DNA of 64,000 nucleotides from Dyadobacter sp. 50-39 (GTDB taxonomy: Bacteria > Bacteroidota > Bacteroidia > Cytophagales > Spirosomataceae), in the NCBI GenBank assembly GCA_001898145.1, contig MKSR01000006.1, positions 62,001-126,000 on the forward strand, written 5' to 3'. Positions within the stretch are counted from its first letter, which is position 1. Each line of letters opens with the position of its first letter. The position numbers and the translations under genes are program-made. Positions 32,759 through 41,942 of the stretch are shown here, piece by piece. The notes beneath the pieces are model-generated. The model worked only from the letters and a program-made list of their open reading frames with translations. It did not search any database and was not told where the DNA came from.

Positions 32759-35080
32759 TCAAGATTTCGTAATCGTTTCTTCGAGGTTGTAAATCGTGGA
32801 AATGACGCGCATCAATGCTGCCTGCGCCTTTTTGTCCACATTTCTGGTTAGCGGGTACTCGCCCACGGACACCATTTTCCCAGCCTTTTCCGGCCGGATT
32901 TCCCGCAACTCTTTGGCATAATAGCCCGTAAGCACTTCTAGCTCTTTCGCGCTCGGCTTGCGGCAAACGATCTGTCTGAACGCCTTGGTAATTTTGTCTT
33001 CGGTACCGGTCTTCTCCTGCAAAAGCTTCGCAGCGAGCACGCGCGACGCTTCCAGCACGGTAGGGTCGTTCATCATCACGAGGGCTTGCAATGGGGTATT
33101 CGTTTTCAAACGCCTTACCTCACACAAATCGCGGTTGCTGGCATCGAAAATCGCCATCGTAGGCGGCGGCACCGTCCGTTTAATGAGTGTGTACATCCCG
33201 CGGCGGTAGAGGCTCGCACCATGATCCTGGTTATAGACCGACAGCAAACCCCGCCCGGAAGTAGCGCCCTCCCAAAGGCCGGCGGGCTGATAGGGCTTCA
33301 CGCTGGGGCCGCCGATGGTACGGTTGAGTAACCCGCTGCTCGCAAGCACAAGGTCTTTCACAAACTCCGCGTGAATGCGGTAGCGCGGGCCGCGCGCGAG
33401 GTACACATTATCCGGGTCGCGCGCGAGGTGCTCCTTCGTCACCACCGCCGATTGCCGGTAGGTGGCCGACATCACCATTTGCTTCACAAATCGCTTGATA
33501 TCCCAGTTATGCTCCATGAAATCCACGGCCAGCCAGTCGAGCAATGCGGGATGCGTAGGCAACTCGCCTTGCATGCCAAAATCCCCGGAGGTTTTGACAA
33601 TACCTTTACCGAAGAATTCCTGCCAGAGGATATTGACATACACGCGCGCCGTCAGCGGATTGCGTTTATCGAACAGCCATTGCGAAAGTCCCAGCCTGTT
33701 TTTAGGGTATTTTTTGTCAAACGGCAGAATGGCGTTTGGTGTACCGGCCTGCACTTCATCACCGGGAGCGTCGTAGGCGCCGCGTTTGAGCACGTAAGTT
33801 TTGCGCAGCGTGTCCAGATCGCCCATTACGGACACGATAAGCCGGTTGGTATCAGGCTTGTTAATGAATGTCAGAATGTTTTTGACCTCGTCGTTGCTGA
33901 TTTCCATCAGCGGTTTCTTGGCGTAAGTCTCCGGTCCGCCGATAACGGATTCGATACCGACTTCATTCACATTGTTGAAGAATGCGAACATCTGGTAATA
34001 TTCCTTCTGCGAGAAAGGATCGTATTTGTGGTCGTGGCAGTGGGCGCATTCGAGGGTTACACCCAATAACCCCTTCCCGAACAAATCATTACGGTCGGTA
34101 ACGTACATGATCCTGTATTCTTCGGGGATTACGCCGCCCTCCTCGGTAATCTTATGGTTCCGGTTGAAACCCGTTGCAAGAAGCTGCTCTTTGGTAGAAT
34201 TGGGAAGCAGGTCACCCGCCAGCTGCCAGGTTACAAAGTCGTTGTAATGCATGTTTTTGTTGAAGGCGTGGATAACCCAGTCGCGCCAGGGCCATTGGGT
34301 ACGGTAGCCATCGTCCTGGTAGCCGTGCGAGTCGGCATAGCGGGCGAGGTCGAGCCAGTGGATCGCCATCTTCTCCCCGTAAGTCGGGTTAGCAAGCAGC
34401 TTGTCTACCACGTTTTCATACGCATCAGGGCTGTTATCGGCCAGGAACTCGTCCATCAGCTGCAAGCTGGGCGGCAGGCCGTTCAGATCCAGGCTGAGGC
34501 GTTTCAGCAAACGCTCCTTGTCGGCCTCGGCATTGGGTTCGAGTCCTTTCTGCTCCTGTTTTTCGAGAATGAAATAGTCGATTTCGTTTTTGACCCAATC
34601 CTTGTGGTCTACCTCCGGCAATTTGGGCTTTTTGGGTGCCACAAATGCCCAGTGCTTTTCATATTTCGCACCTTGCCTGATCCACTTGTCGATCAGGTCT
34701 ATCTCCCGCTGGGATAATTTGAGGTTGGAAGCCGGCGGCGGCATGCGGAGGGTGGTATCCTCCGTCGTAATGCGCAGGTACACGGCCGACTGATCGGGCT
34801 TGCCGGCGACGAGTGCATGGCCCTTGGGATTGTCCTTCAATGCGGCGAAAGCGCTCGCGGGATCGTCGAGGCGCAGGCCCGCTTCGCGCTTGTTGGCATC
34901 CGGGCCATGGCAGGCGAGGCATTTATCGGAAAGAATGGGCCTGATATCGAAGTTATAGCTCACCTGCTCAGGGAGTTTCTCCCCGACCGTGCCCCCCGAC
35001 TGGTTGTCGCAAGACTGGAAGCCCAAAGCAATTACAACCGCTCCGGTCAGCAGCAAAAAGCTGTTCTTTAAATACATCAT
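32759..35080 (-). CDS. DUF1549/DUF1553 planctomycete-type cytochrome lipoprotein
   Basis: First gene of the minus-strand operon, 773 residues. A lipoprotein signal ends in LGFQSC. A cytochrome domain with haem motif CLACH (KCLACHGPDA) near residue 54 comes first. The DUF1549 domain follows (KRLSLDLNGLPPSLQLMDEF) and then the C-terminal DUF1553 domain (NPLTARVYVNILWQEFFG and the later LQALVMMNDPTVLEASR). The family is uncharacterised but always occurs with DUF1501 partners, as here. The single haem motif suggests electron transfer in the envelope. Confidence 0.92.
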   Translation of the reverse strand: MMYLKNSFLLLTGAVVIALGFQSCDNQSGGTVGEKLPEQVSYNFDIRPILSDKCLACHGPDANKREAGLRLDDPASAFAALKDNPKGHALVAGKPDQSAVYLRITTEDTTLRMPPPASNLKLSQREIDLIDKWIRQGAKYEKHWAFVAPKKPKLPEVDHKDWVKNEIDYFILEKQEQKGLEPNAEADKERLLKRLSLDLNGLPPSLQLMDEFLADNSPDAYENVVDKLLANPTYGEKMAIHWLDLARYADSHGYQDDGYRTQWPWRDWVIHAFNKNMHYNDFVTWQLAGDLLPNSTKEQLLATGFNRNHKITEEGGVIPEEYRIMYVTDRNDLFGKGLLGVTLECAHCHDHKYDPFSQKEYYQMFAFFNNVNEVGIESVIGGPETYAKKPLMEISNDEVKNILTFINKPDTNRLIVSVMGDLDTLRKTYVLKRGAYDAPGDEVQAGTPNAILPFDKKYPKNRLGLSQWLFDKRNPLTARVYVNILWQEFFGKGIVKTSGDFGMQGELPTHPALLDWLAVDFMEHNWDIKRFVKQMVMSATYRQSAVVTKEHLARDPDNVYLARGPRYRIHAEFVKDLVLASSGLLNRTIGGPSVKPYQPAGLWEGATSGRGLLSVYNQDHGASLYRRGMYTLIKRTVPPPTMAIFDASNRDLCEVRRLKTNTPLQALVMMNDPTVLEASRVLAAKLLQEKTGTEDKITKAFRQIVCRKPSAKELEVLTGYYAKELREIRPEKAGKMVSVGEYPLTRNVDKKAQAALMRVISTIYNLEETITKS

Positions 35081-35231
35081 CTTGGGTTCAGGTTCTGTGC
35101 CATTTTTTTAGCAGTTATATAAATTTAACTAAAAAAATGCACATTTATTGAAGCAATAATGCCAATTGATAAGCAGAAACTATCCTGCTCTATACTGCTC
35201 TTCCCAAAATATTTGTACGATCCTGACATCA

Positions 35232-35264
35232 AAAAGAGCAATGCCGCGCCGACATTGCTCTTTT
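35232..35264 (-). terminator. Hairpin terminator after the DUF885 gene
   Basis: AAAAGAGCAATG (35232-35243) pairs perfectly with CATTGCTCTTTT (35253-35264), loop CCGCGCCGA. Reading on the minus strand it ends in five T's, 25 bases after the DUF885 stop codon. Confidence 0.85.
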
Positions 35265-35288
35265 AAGAATCTGCTAACCCGGTATAAT

Positions 35289-37067
35289 TTACTTCCCGGA
35301 TTTCATCCAGGCATTTACTTTGTCTTCCAGCAGTTTAAGCGGCACACAACCCGATTCCAGCACCAGCTTATGGAATGCGCGGATATCGAATTTCGCCCCC
35401 ATCTCCTTTTCTGCCCTGGAGCGGAGTTCGCGGATTTTGAGCTGGCCTATCTTGTACGACAGCGCCTGTCCGGCACCAGCCATGTACCGTTCCACCTCCG
35501 CCGTGATGCTCTCCTCCGACTCGGCCTCGTGGTCGAGCGAATATTTAATGGCCTGGTCGCGGGTCCAGCCCTTGGCATGCAGCCCCGTATCGACTACCAG
35601 GCGGATAGCGCGGTGCATTTCGGCACTCAGCATCCCGAAGTACTGGTAAGGGTCGGTATAGAGTCCCAGCTCCTTACCGAGCGACTCCGTATACAACGCC
35701 CACCCTTCACCGTAGGCGCTGTACCAGAGATTTTTACGAAACTCCGGCAAAGCGGTATTTTCCTGCTGCAGGGAGATCTGGTAATGGTGACCAGGAATGG
35801 CCTCGTGCAGGAAAAGGCTTTCGTCCGACACGATATTGTATTCGGAAGCATTGGGTACCGGCACGTAAAACACGCCCGGCCTTGACCCGTCGGGCAACCC
35901 CGGATTGTATTCCGCAGATGCCGAAGCTTCCCGGAATGCCTCTGTCCGCCGTACTTCGAACGGCGTCTTGGGCGTCAGTTCGAAAAGCTTCGTCAGATTC
36001 GGCTTCATGCGCTCGTGGATTTCATTGAAATGCCCGATCACCTGCGCCGGTTTGGTGAACGGCATCAGGTTCTTGTTGTTCCGCACCGCATTGAAAAACG
36101 ATTTCAGGTCACCCTTGTAGCCCACCTGTGCTTTCACCTTCTCCATCTCCGCCGAAATACGCGCTACTTCTTTCAGCCCGATCTCGTGGATTTCCTCAGC
36201 GGTAAGTTCGGTAGTCGTGTAGTATTTAATATAGTAGTTATACAATGCCTTGCCGTTCGGAAGGGCCGAGAAGCCGTCGGTCAGGCGACCTGCCGGCTGG
36301 TATTCCTTTTCAAGGAAAATATGCATTTTTTGAAATGTCGGGATGACCTTCGACTGCACCATGGCTGCATATTGCTTTTCCAGACGCGCTTTGTCGCCGT
36401 CGGAGAAGCTTTCCGGGAAATTTTTAACCGGCGTAAAAAAGAGGTGGTCTTTCACAGGCCCGTGGTCCATATCTGCAAATTGCGGGATCATCTTTTTGAT
36501 CAGCGGGGCCGGTAAAACGTACCCCAGCTGGATTCCCTTACGCATATTGACCATCGCCGAATCGCACCAAACCACAAAGCCGTCTACCCTTTTCAGCCAG
36601 TTGTCATAATCCTTCACTGTTTTAAAAGGCTGGATGCTGCTCCCGCTCGCCATTTGTCCTATGATCAGGTGGGTCGAGAAAATCTGGTTGAGCGGCATGA
36701 GTTCTGCCGGATGTTTGAGGCCTTCCAGGTTAATGCTGCATTCCCATTCGATCAGGTCCCAGCTGACCTTCTCCTCGTCCGTCAGCTTCTCCCGGTTATA
36801 GTTGGCGAGCTCGTCCTGAAACTTCCTGTAAAATGCGGTCATCCGGGATTTTCCTGCCTGCGAGAGGTCGTCCGACATCTTGTCGTTGTAGCGGTTGTCA
36901 CCGTTCATAGTTGCTTCCAGCGGATAAAGGGGAAGCCTTTCTTCATAATATCGTGCAAATACTTCACTAATCGGCGGCATAGTAGCTTGTGCTTTTTCTG
37001 ATTTTTTCTGGCAGGCCTGAGCCATCACGACCGCCGCAAAAAATGTGTAATAAATCAGCTTCTTCAT
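35289..37067 (-). CDS. DUF885 family putative metallopeptidase lipoprotein
   Basis: DUF885 protein of 592 residues from the ATG at 37067, where a lipoprotein signal begins (MKKLIYYTFFAAVVMAQAC). The family signature HEAIPGHHYQISLQQEN, a presumed metal-binding site, lies near residue 410. It is followed by YGEGWALYTESLGKE, also conserved. Some DUF885 members have been reported as dipeptidases or carboxypeptidases, but the function is mostly inferred. It is flanked by terminators on both sides and so forms its own unit between the two DUF1501 systems. Confidence 0.88.
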   Translation of the reverse strand: MKKLIYYTFFAAVVMAQACQKKSEKAQATMPPISEVFARYYEERLPLYPLEATMNGDNRYNDKMSDDLSQAGKSRMTAFYRKFQDELANYNREKLTDEEKVSWDLIEWECSINLEGLKHPAELMPLNQIFSTHLIIGQMASGSSIQPFKTVKDYDNWLKRVDGFVVWCDSAMVNMRKGIQLGYVLPAPLIKKMIPQFADMDHGPVKDHLFFTPVKNFPESFSDGDKARLEKQYAAMVQSKVIPTFQKMHIFLEKEYQPAGRLTDGFSALPNGKALYNYYIKYYTTTELTAEEIHEIGLKEVARISAEMEKVKAQVGYKGDLKSFFNAVRNNKNLMPFTKPAQVIGHFNEIHERMKPNLTKLFELTPKTPFEVRRTEAFREASASAEYNPGLPDGSRPGVFYVPVPNASEYNIVSDESLFLHEAIPGHHYQISLQQENTALPEFRKNLWYSAYGEGWALYTESLGKELGLYTDPYQYFGMLSAEMHRAIRLVVDTGLHAKGWTRDQAIKYSLDHEAESEESITAEVERYMAGAGQALSYKIGQLKIRELRSRAEKEMGAKFDIRAFHKLVLESGCVPLKLLEDKVNAWMKSGK

Positions 37068-37102
37068 GAAAGATGTTAGTTGAGACATCGTAAAGTAAAC
37101 AA

Positions 37103-37138
37103 AAAGTGCCGGAAGAACTCCACGTTCTCCGGCACTTT
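37103..37138 (-). terminator. Hairpin terminator after the DUF1800-DUF1501 operon
   Basis: AAAGTGCCGG (37103-37112) pairs with CCGGCACTTT (37129-37138); GAAC/GTTC extends the stem with one bulged A. On the minus strand it is followed by five T's. It ends the DUF1501 gene just upstream. Confidence 0.85.
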
Positions 37139-37165
37139 CGGTAAACCAGCAGGCAAATTGCCCGC

Positions 37166-38698
37166 TTATCCGGTGGTGTTAATTACATAGTTCCCAAGGA
37201 TATTGAGCTCCCCGCCGCCCTCTACCTCGATGTTGCGGACCGTGATATTCTGGCCCACCGCCACAACGTGGCCGGGGTTCACCCGCACATAGTCGCCGGC
37301 ACCAGGCGGCCGCCCCGCCGACCATATAGACCGGTCCGGCCAGGCACCCGACGCCGTCGTTTCGATCACATTCGAAAACAGTGAAGTCGTTTTAAAATTC
37401 CTGAACAGCAATGAGTCGGTTACTGTCCCCTGCGCACCGAACCAGTCCCGCAGGATATCTGAATACACCCTTCGGAAATCCACCTGCATTTTAACCTCCT
37501 GATTTTCATTGGTGGGCGAAGTGGTCGGTGGTTCAAGGTCGTTATTCAGGTCGGGCACGACGCCTACCATTTGCCTTTTAATGCCGTTACCGAATACGAA
37601 CATCGGTGCCGCTACACCATGGTCGGTCCCGCGCGACGCATTGGAATTGGCGCGTCGCCCAAAGTCCGAAAACGTCATACCTACTACCCGGTCGGCCGTT
37701 CCCTGCGCCACCAGGTCGTTCTGAAACGACGACACGCCTTCGGAGAGGCGTTTGAGCAGGGTGGCATGCGTCCCCACTGTGGTATCACCGGCCGTTACCT
37801 GGTCGCCATGGGTATCGAAGCCGCCCAGTTCCACGAAATAGATTTTTGTCTGCAAACCTCCGTGGATCAGCCTCGCCACAATTTTGAGCTGCTCGGAAAG
37901 CTCGGTGGTAGTGCCTGCCGCCGGATAGGCCGCCAATGTCTGACCGGCATCATAGGCCTTTTTGATCTGCCCTGAATAGCCCGTGGAAAGTATCTGCTGC
38001 TGCCGCACGTGTTTGATCATCTCCCCGGCCTCGCAACACGGAAGGTCGTTTGTCGGCAGGCCCTGCCCGCCGTTGAGCAGCGCGTAAAAGTTGTTGACAT
38101 TCTCCACCGAAATATTCATCGGGCTTTGCGGGCCAAGCAAACTGGTGGAATTGAGTACGCCGATCTGCAAAGCCAGCGGGTCTTTCATCGTGTCGTTCGG
38201 GTAGTTTTGCGGGTAACCCGGAAAACGGTTATCGAGGTAACGGCCCGCCCAGCCGCTGTTGGCATACTGGTTTGCATCCGTGGCCGTCATCCAGATGTCG
38301 GACGACCGGTGGTGCGATTGGTTGGGGTTTGGGTAAGACACGGAATTGACGATCGCGAGGCGCCCCTGATTATACATATCCCGCATTCCCGTCATAGCCG
38401 GGTGCAGGCCCGCCTCGGGCATTCCGGAAAGCGTCAGCACTTTGGCTTCCGGGATAGCGATATTGCTCCGGATACCCTGGTATTTGGAGTAGTATTGAAG
38501 CGGAATGACGGTATTGAGCCCGTCGTTGCCGCCGTTGAGGTAAATGATCACCAGAATGCGATCGGTAGCCGCGGCGGCTGTGCCCATGAGCGCCTGTACG
38601 AGCGATGAGCGGTTACTAAGGCTGGTTATGCCAAATCCGTTGACCATCACAGGTAACGATATAGCTGAGGCGGATGCCAGAAAGTCTCTTCTTTTCAT
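37166..38698 (-). CDS. DUF1501 protein with C-terminal G8-like extension
   Basis: Second DUF1501 protein of the window, 510 residues from the ATG at 38698, where a Tat-like signal starts (MKRRDFLASASAISLPVMV). An upstream in-frame ATG at 38836 would lie inside the preceding gene. Core motifs are ILVIIYLNGGNDGLNTVIPL, IYFVELGGFDTHGDQV and VVGMTFSDFGRRANSN. After about residue 420 it carries an extra module, SGAWPDRSIWSAGRPPGAGD followed by VRVNPGHVVAV, resembling G8-type repeats of Bacteroidota surface proteins. It lies 11 bases after the DUF1800 gene and is clearly co-transcribed with it. Confidence 0.88.
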   Translation of the reverse strand: MKRRDFLASASAISLPVMVNGFGITSLSNRSSLVQALMGTAAAATDRILVIIYLNGGNDGLNTVIPLQYYSKYQGIRSNIAIPEAKVLTLSGMPEAGLHPAMTGMRDMYNQGRLAIVNSVSYPNPNQSHHRSSDIWMTATDANQYANSGWAGRYLDNRFPGYPQNYPNDTMKDPLALQIGVLNSTSLLGPQSPMNISVENVNNFYALLNGGQGLPTNDLPCCEAGEMIKHVRQQQILSTGYSGQIKKAYDAGQTLAAYPAAGTTTELSEQLKIVARLIHGGLQTKIYFVELGGFDTHGDQVTAGDTTVGTHATLLKRLSEGVSSFQNDLVAQGTADRVVGMTFSDFGRRANSNASRGTDHGVAAPMFVFGNGIKRQMVGVVPDLNNDLEPPTTSPTNENQEVKMQVDFRRVYSDILRDWFGAQGTVTDSLLFRNFKTTSLFSNVIETTASGAWPDRSIWSAGRPPGAGDYVRVNPGHVVAVGQNITVRNIEVEGGGELNILGNYVINTTG

Positions 38699-38709
38699 AC
38701 AATTTCTAA

Positions 38710-40344
38710 TTAAAACACCTCGTACTCGGCCATTCTGATCATGTACCGCATCAGATTGGAACATCTGTTTTTCACGGAATTGGCCGCGGTGGTATTCGCC
38801 GGGTTGCTCCGGTACGCATTCAGTTCGTAACGCCACTCGATCCGCGGCAGGTTTTGCATGAAGACCACATCGATGAGGTAATTCTTTTGTGTGTCCGAAA
38901 GATCAAGTGCGAAAAGGTTTTTGGAGAATGCGGCCAGGACTTCATCCGGGGTAATGGCCGGTGTCCCGGAGCTGTCCGCAAAATTGGGCTGGATCTTCTG
39001 GATCCAGGCGAGGAAATCGATCCCCAGCGTATAGCCCGGCTTCACAACCTGACTTGGGAAGATAATCGTATCACTATTACCCCGTCGTGCGGTGATCGTC
39101 GAGCCGTTGATCCAGTTTTTGGAATACCCTACCTGATAATAAGGCGGGTAGCCGAACACCAGCGGCTGCGTAAGGATTTCCAGGTTCATCCCTCCCATTC
39201 CCCAAAGGAAAAAACGGATGTAATTGACGTAAGCGGCAGTGTCGGTCATCATATCCGGGCACGGGAGCTCGAAGTAACGGCCCATGCCCAGGAGGTACTC
39301 CATCGGGGATTTGATGATCGATCCTACATTCTGATCGGCGAAGAAAATCTCACTTTTCAGCAGCTTTTCCAGCACGGGCTTGATGTTGTAGTTGTTTTCA
39401 GGACTGGCAAAAAATGCCGCCAACGGTACAATCACATTGTTTTCAATGTCCTGCGTCACGTTCTGGTTCACATACCAGCGGTAGAGCTTCCGGCAAATAT
39501 GCTTCGGTGTTTCAGGATGCCTCAGCAGCATATCCACCAGCTCATTCATTTCTACATCGCCGGCTGTATCGTCCGAGCGGCCCTGAATGGTAATGCCCCC
39601 GTATTTGGCCGAAAACGTTTTATTCGACGTATCATGGTAGTTGCGGTGGAAATTAGCCGTAAAATCACTGGTACCGCTCACATAATAGTTGGTAACCATC
39701 CAGCCCGTCAGCACTTTCGATGCCGCCTTCACATCCTCTTCGGTATAATTGGGATTTCCATAGTAATCCTGCTGTCCAACCGTGAAAAGCTCCTGCAATT
39801 CCCTGGCATAGTTCTCGTTGGGGTGGTCCTTGTTGTTTCCGTGCCCGTTCTGGAATATGAGCATAGCCGGATCTTTGGTGATCCCGATGGTCATGGTCTT
39901 GAAGTTGCCCAGGCTGTTGTCGCGCAGGAATTTGAGGTAGCGGTACATATACCGGTAGTCGGCCATCACATTCTGGGAAACCACGAAATGGTTCTGCCAG
40001 AAAGCGGTCAGCTTTTCGAGTACCGATGGCTTGTTGTTCTGAAGCATCATCAGCCCAACCCACCAATAGCGCAAATGCACGCTATGTTCACCGCTTTTGG
40101 AAGCGATAAACGGGTAGCTCATCAATGGCTTCTGGTAGTTGGGGCTGGTGGGCGTAAGATCGATCGGCGGCGGAGGCGACGCGGTGACGGCGACGTTGGC
40201 AAACAGCTGGTCAACCGCCGTGCCCGGATTAAGGCCCGTGAATGCGGTAATTTCTGCCCGTGTAGGACCAAAAGTAGCTCTTCTGAGTAGGTGTGCAGCC
40301 TTATTGGCCGTGAGTGGCACTGTATAGGGATCAAGATAAGCCAT
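38710..40344 (-). CDS. DUF1800 family protein
   Basis: DUF1800 protein of 544 residues. Signature regions are AAHLLRRATFGPTRAEITAF at the start, LTAFWQNHFVVS, NYARELQELFTVGQQDYYGN, and HICRKLYRWYVNQNVTQDIE. No clear signal peptide is visible, although partners of the family are exported. DUF1800 and DUF1501 genes are paired in many bacteria and are thought to act as one system of unknown purpose. Here they are also preceded by a T9SS-sorted protein, all three in tight succession. Confidence 0.92.
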   Translation of the reverse strand: MAYLDPYTVPLTANKAAHLLRRATFGPTRAEITAFTGLNPGTAVDQLFANVAVTASPPPPIDLTPTSPNYQKPLMSYPFIASKSGEHSVHLRYWWVGLMMLQNNKPSVLEKLTAFWQNHFVVSQNVMADYRYMYRYLKFLRDNSLGNFKTMTIGITKDPAMLIFQNGHGNNKDHPNENYARELQELFTVGQQDYYGNPNYTEEDVKAASKVLTGWMVTNYYVSGTSDFTANFHRNYHDTSNKTFSAKYGGITIQGRSDDTAGDVEMNELVDMLLRHPETPKHICRKLYRWYVNQNVTQDIENNVIVPLAAFFASPENNYNIKPVLEKLLKSEIFFADQNVGSIIKSPMEYLLGMGRYFELPCPDMMTDTAAYVNYIRFFLWGMGGMNLEILTQPLVFGYPPYYQVGYSKNWINGSTITARRGNSDTIIFPSQVVKPGYTLGIDFLAWIQKIQPNFADSSGTPAITPDEVLAAFSKNLFALDLSDTQKNYLIDVVFMQNLPRIEWRYELNAYRSNPANTTAANSVKNRCSNLMRYMIRMAEYEVF

Positions 40345-40383
40345 ATGTCATTGAATTAAATTTCCGTACGGTCGAACACACGA

Positions 40384-41625
40384 TCATCTGTTGATGAGCA
40401 CTTTGTATGATTTTGACAACCCATCGGTAAAGGAGAATTTCAAAAGGTAGAGGCCCGGGGGCATTCGGCTCACGTCGATGCCTTCGGCAGTAGCTTCACG
40501 CGATGCGTACACGGTCCGGCCACCGGCGTCGGTGAGCCGTGCAGACGCCAGGTTTTGCCTCACTGACTGGGAGAAGAATAGTTTTTCGGCAACTGGGTTA
40601 GGATAAACGGCCCAGTCGGGCTGGCCGTCCATATCGACCTTCACAATGCGGCTGTACGCAAAATCCGGGTCATTGCCGTCTGTCGCCCGGTCGATCATTT
40701 TGAGGCGGTAAAAATTGGCTCCGTTCAAAGGGTGCTCGTCCGTAAAATCATATTGCACTGTTTTCGATGGCGTAGCCAGGCCTTCCCCGCGTGCTGCCAC
40801 CTGGCCCAGGACTTGCCACGACCTCGCGTCATAACTTCTTTCGATTTCGAAATGGCTGCTGTTGATCTCTTCTGAAGTACGCCATTCCAGATAGCTCGTG
40901 TGCTCGCGTGCCGCCGCCGTAAAACTTACCAGCACCACAGGCAGCGCCCCTTCGCTCAATGCGCCGAGTGTGTACACATTATAGGTGTTCGGAACAATGT
41001 CGAGAATGGTCGTCAGCGAGCCCGAAGAGGAGGTGCTTGGCTGCCCGAAAAGTGAAGTGGCATCCACGCTGGCCGGCAGGTTCACCCATCTGCTGCCGTC
41101 CCAACCGGCGATGGTCAGCTTCGAAAGACCGCGATTGGTGACGAGCGCATTCACAGCGCTGTTGTCATTCCAGGAAAGTGTGATACGGCTGGGTGAGGTG
41201 CCATTGATGTCCCAATATTCACGGGTGCTGACGGCTGACAACCCGTCGCCCAGCCTTCCGGTATTGAACGGACCGCCTGCGGGGAGCACGCCATAGTCGC
41301 CGCCCGCTGGGTTACTGGTGATCGCTACCGCGGGATTGACGCCGTAGTAAGCGCCGACGGCCTGATCGGATGCCGCCGCAAACGGACGAAACGCACCATT
41401 GTCCCCTACCGGGAATATGAACAGCGCGGACCCTGCCTTCTTGATGTACCCGTCGATAAATGCACCCTGTCCGAGCACTCCGGAGGTGACAGCCGCACTA
41501 AAACTGACAATACCGACGGGTGAGTCCCGCTTTGTGAAGATCGCGCTGTTATCCTGCGCAAGGGCCGGGTGATGAAAATTCCAGCAGAACAGTACAATGA
41601 GAATAATAGAATAAATTCGAGGCAT
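40384..41625 (-). CDS. T9SS type A sorting-domain surface protein
   Basis: Secreted protein of 413 residues from the ATG at 41625, which starts a signal peptide ending HHPALAQ; the longer in-frame start adds six residues. The middle is a beta-rich region without a recognised catalytic domain. At about 240-330 there is the common Bacteroidota block FTAAAREHTSYLEWRTSEEI. The last 75 residues are a type IX secretion C-terminal domain (AVYPNPVAEKLFFS ... GLYLLKFSFTDG ... KVLINR). It is thus exported across the outer membrane and perhaps attached. It is first gene of the operon with DUF1800 and DUF1501. Confidence 0.85.
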   Translation of the reverse strand: MPRIYSIILIVLFCWNFHHPALAQDNSAIFTKRDSPVGIVSFSAAVTSGVLGQGAFIDGYIKKAGSALFIFPVGDNGAFRPFAAASDQAVGAYYGVNPAVAITSNPAGGDYGVLPAGGPFNTGRLGDGLSAVSTREYWDINGTSPSRITLSWNDNSAVNALVTNRGLSKLTIAGWDGSRWVNLPASVDATSLFGQPSTSSSGSLTTILDIVPNTYNVYTLGALSEGALPVVLVSFTAAAREHTSYLEWRTSEEINSSHFEIERSYDARSWQVLGQVAARGEGLATPSKTVQYDFTDEHPLNGANFYRLKMIDRATDGNDPDFAYSRIVKVDMDGQPDWAVYPNPVAEKLFFSQSVRQNLASARLTDAGGRTVYASREATAEGIDVSRMPPGLYLLKFSFTDGLSKSYKVLINR

Positions 41626-41942
41626 ATTTATAAGCTTGTGCAATTCTACATCAAATATAAAAGGTTTCAGTCACACAATATGGTACAAAAATACGCCAAT
41701 TACTACTACAAATTACTTAGTATTCGGTAAAACTACCTTAATTCTCAGACAAATAGCCCTTCTAACTACTACAAATGCGATTTTGAGCGTGTAAAAATTT
41801 TTAAAATTATTCTACAAGTACACTAATAATTTATGGAGCCGGCCAAAAACTATTCGTCCGGGTTTAATTTGATTCCACGCTATGAATCCATGTAAGGGCA
41901 CGTTAATTTGCGGGCACTAGTATTCAACCAGTGCGAAACGAC
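41626..41942. other. A/T-rich intergenic region between divergent genes
   Basis: 317 bases with no credible gene. It holds the promoter box of the T9SS gene on the minus strand at 41652-41659. For the plus-strand ribokinase gene only a near-match TTAATTTG (41903-41910) was seen. The imperfect recurring motif ACTAC(A)AAnT (41701-41790) is noticeable but not a clear repeat. Confidence 0.5.
41652..41659 (-). promoter_or_regulatory. Bacteroidota-type -7 box of the T9SS-DUF1800-DUF1501 operon
   Basis: Minus strand reads TATATTTG, a perfect TAnnTTTG, 26 bases before the ATG at 41625. The upstream element at the usual distance is poor. Confidence 0.5.

Noticed and set aside
38854-40290. 478-codon open frame on the plus strand opposite the DUF1800 gene
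   Set aside because: Shadow frame: composition is unlike a protein family and the DUF1800 motifs are on the other strand.
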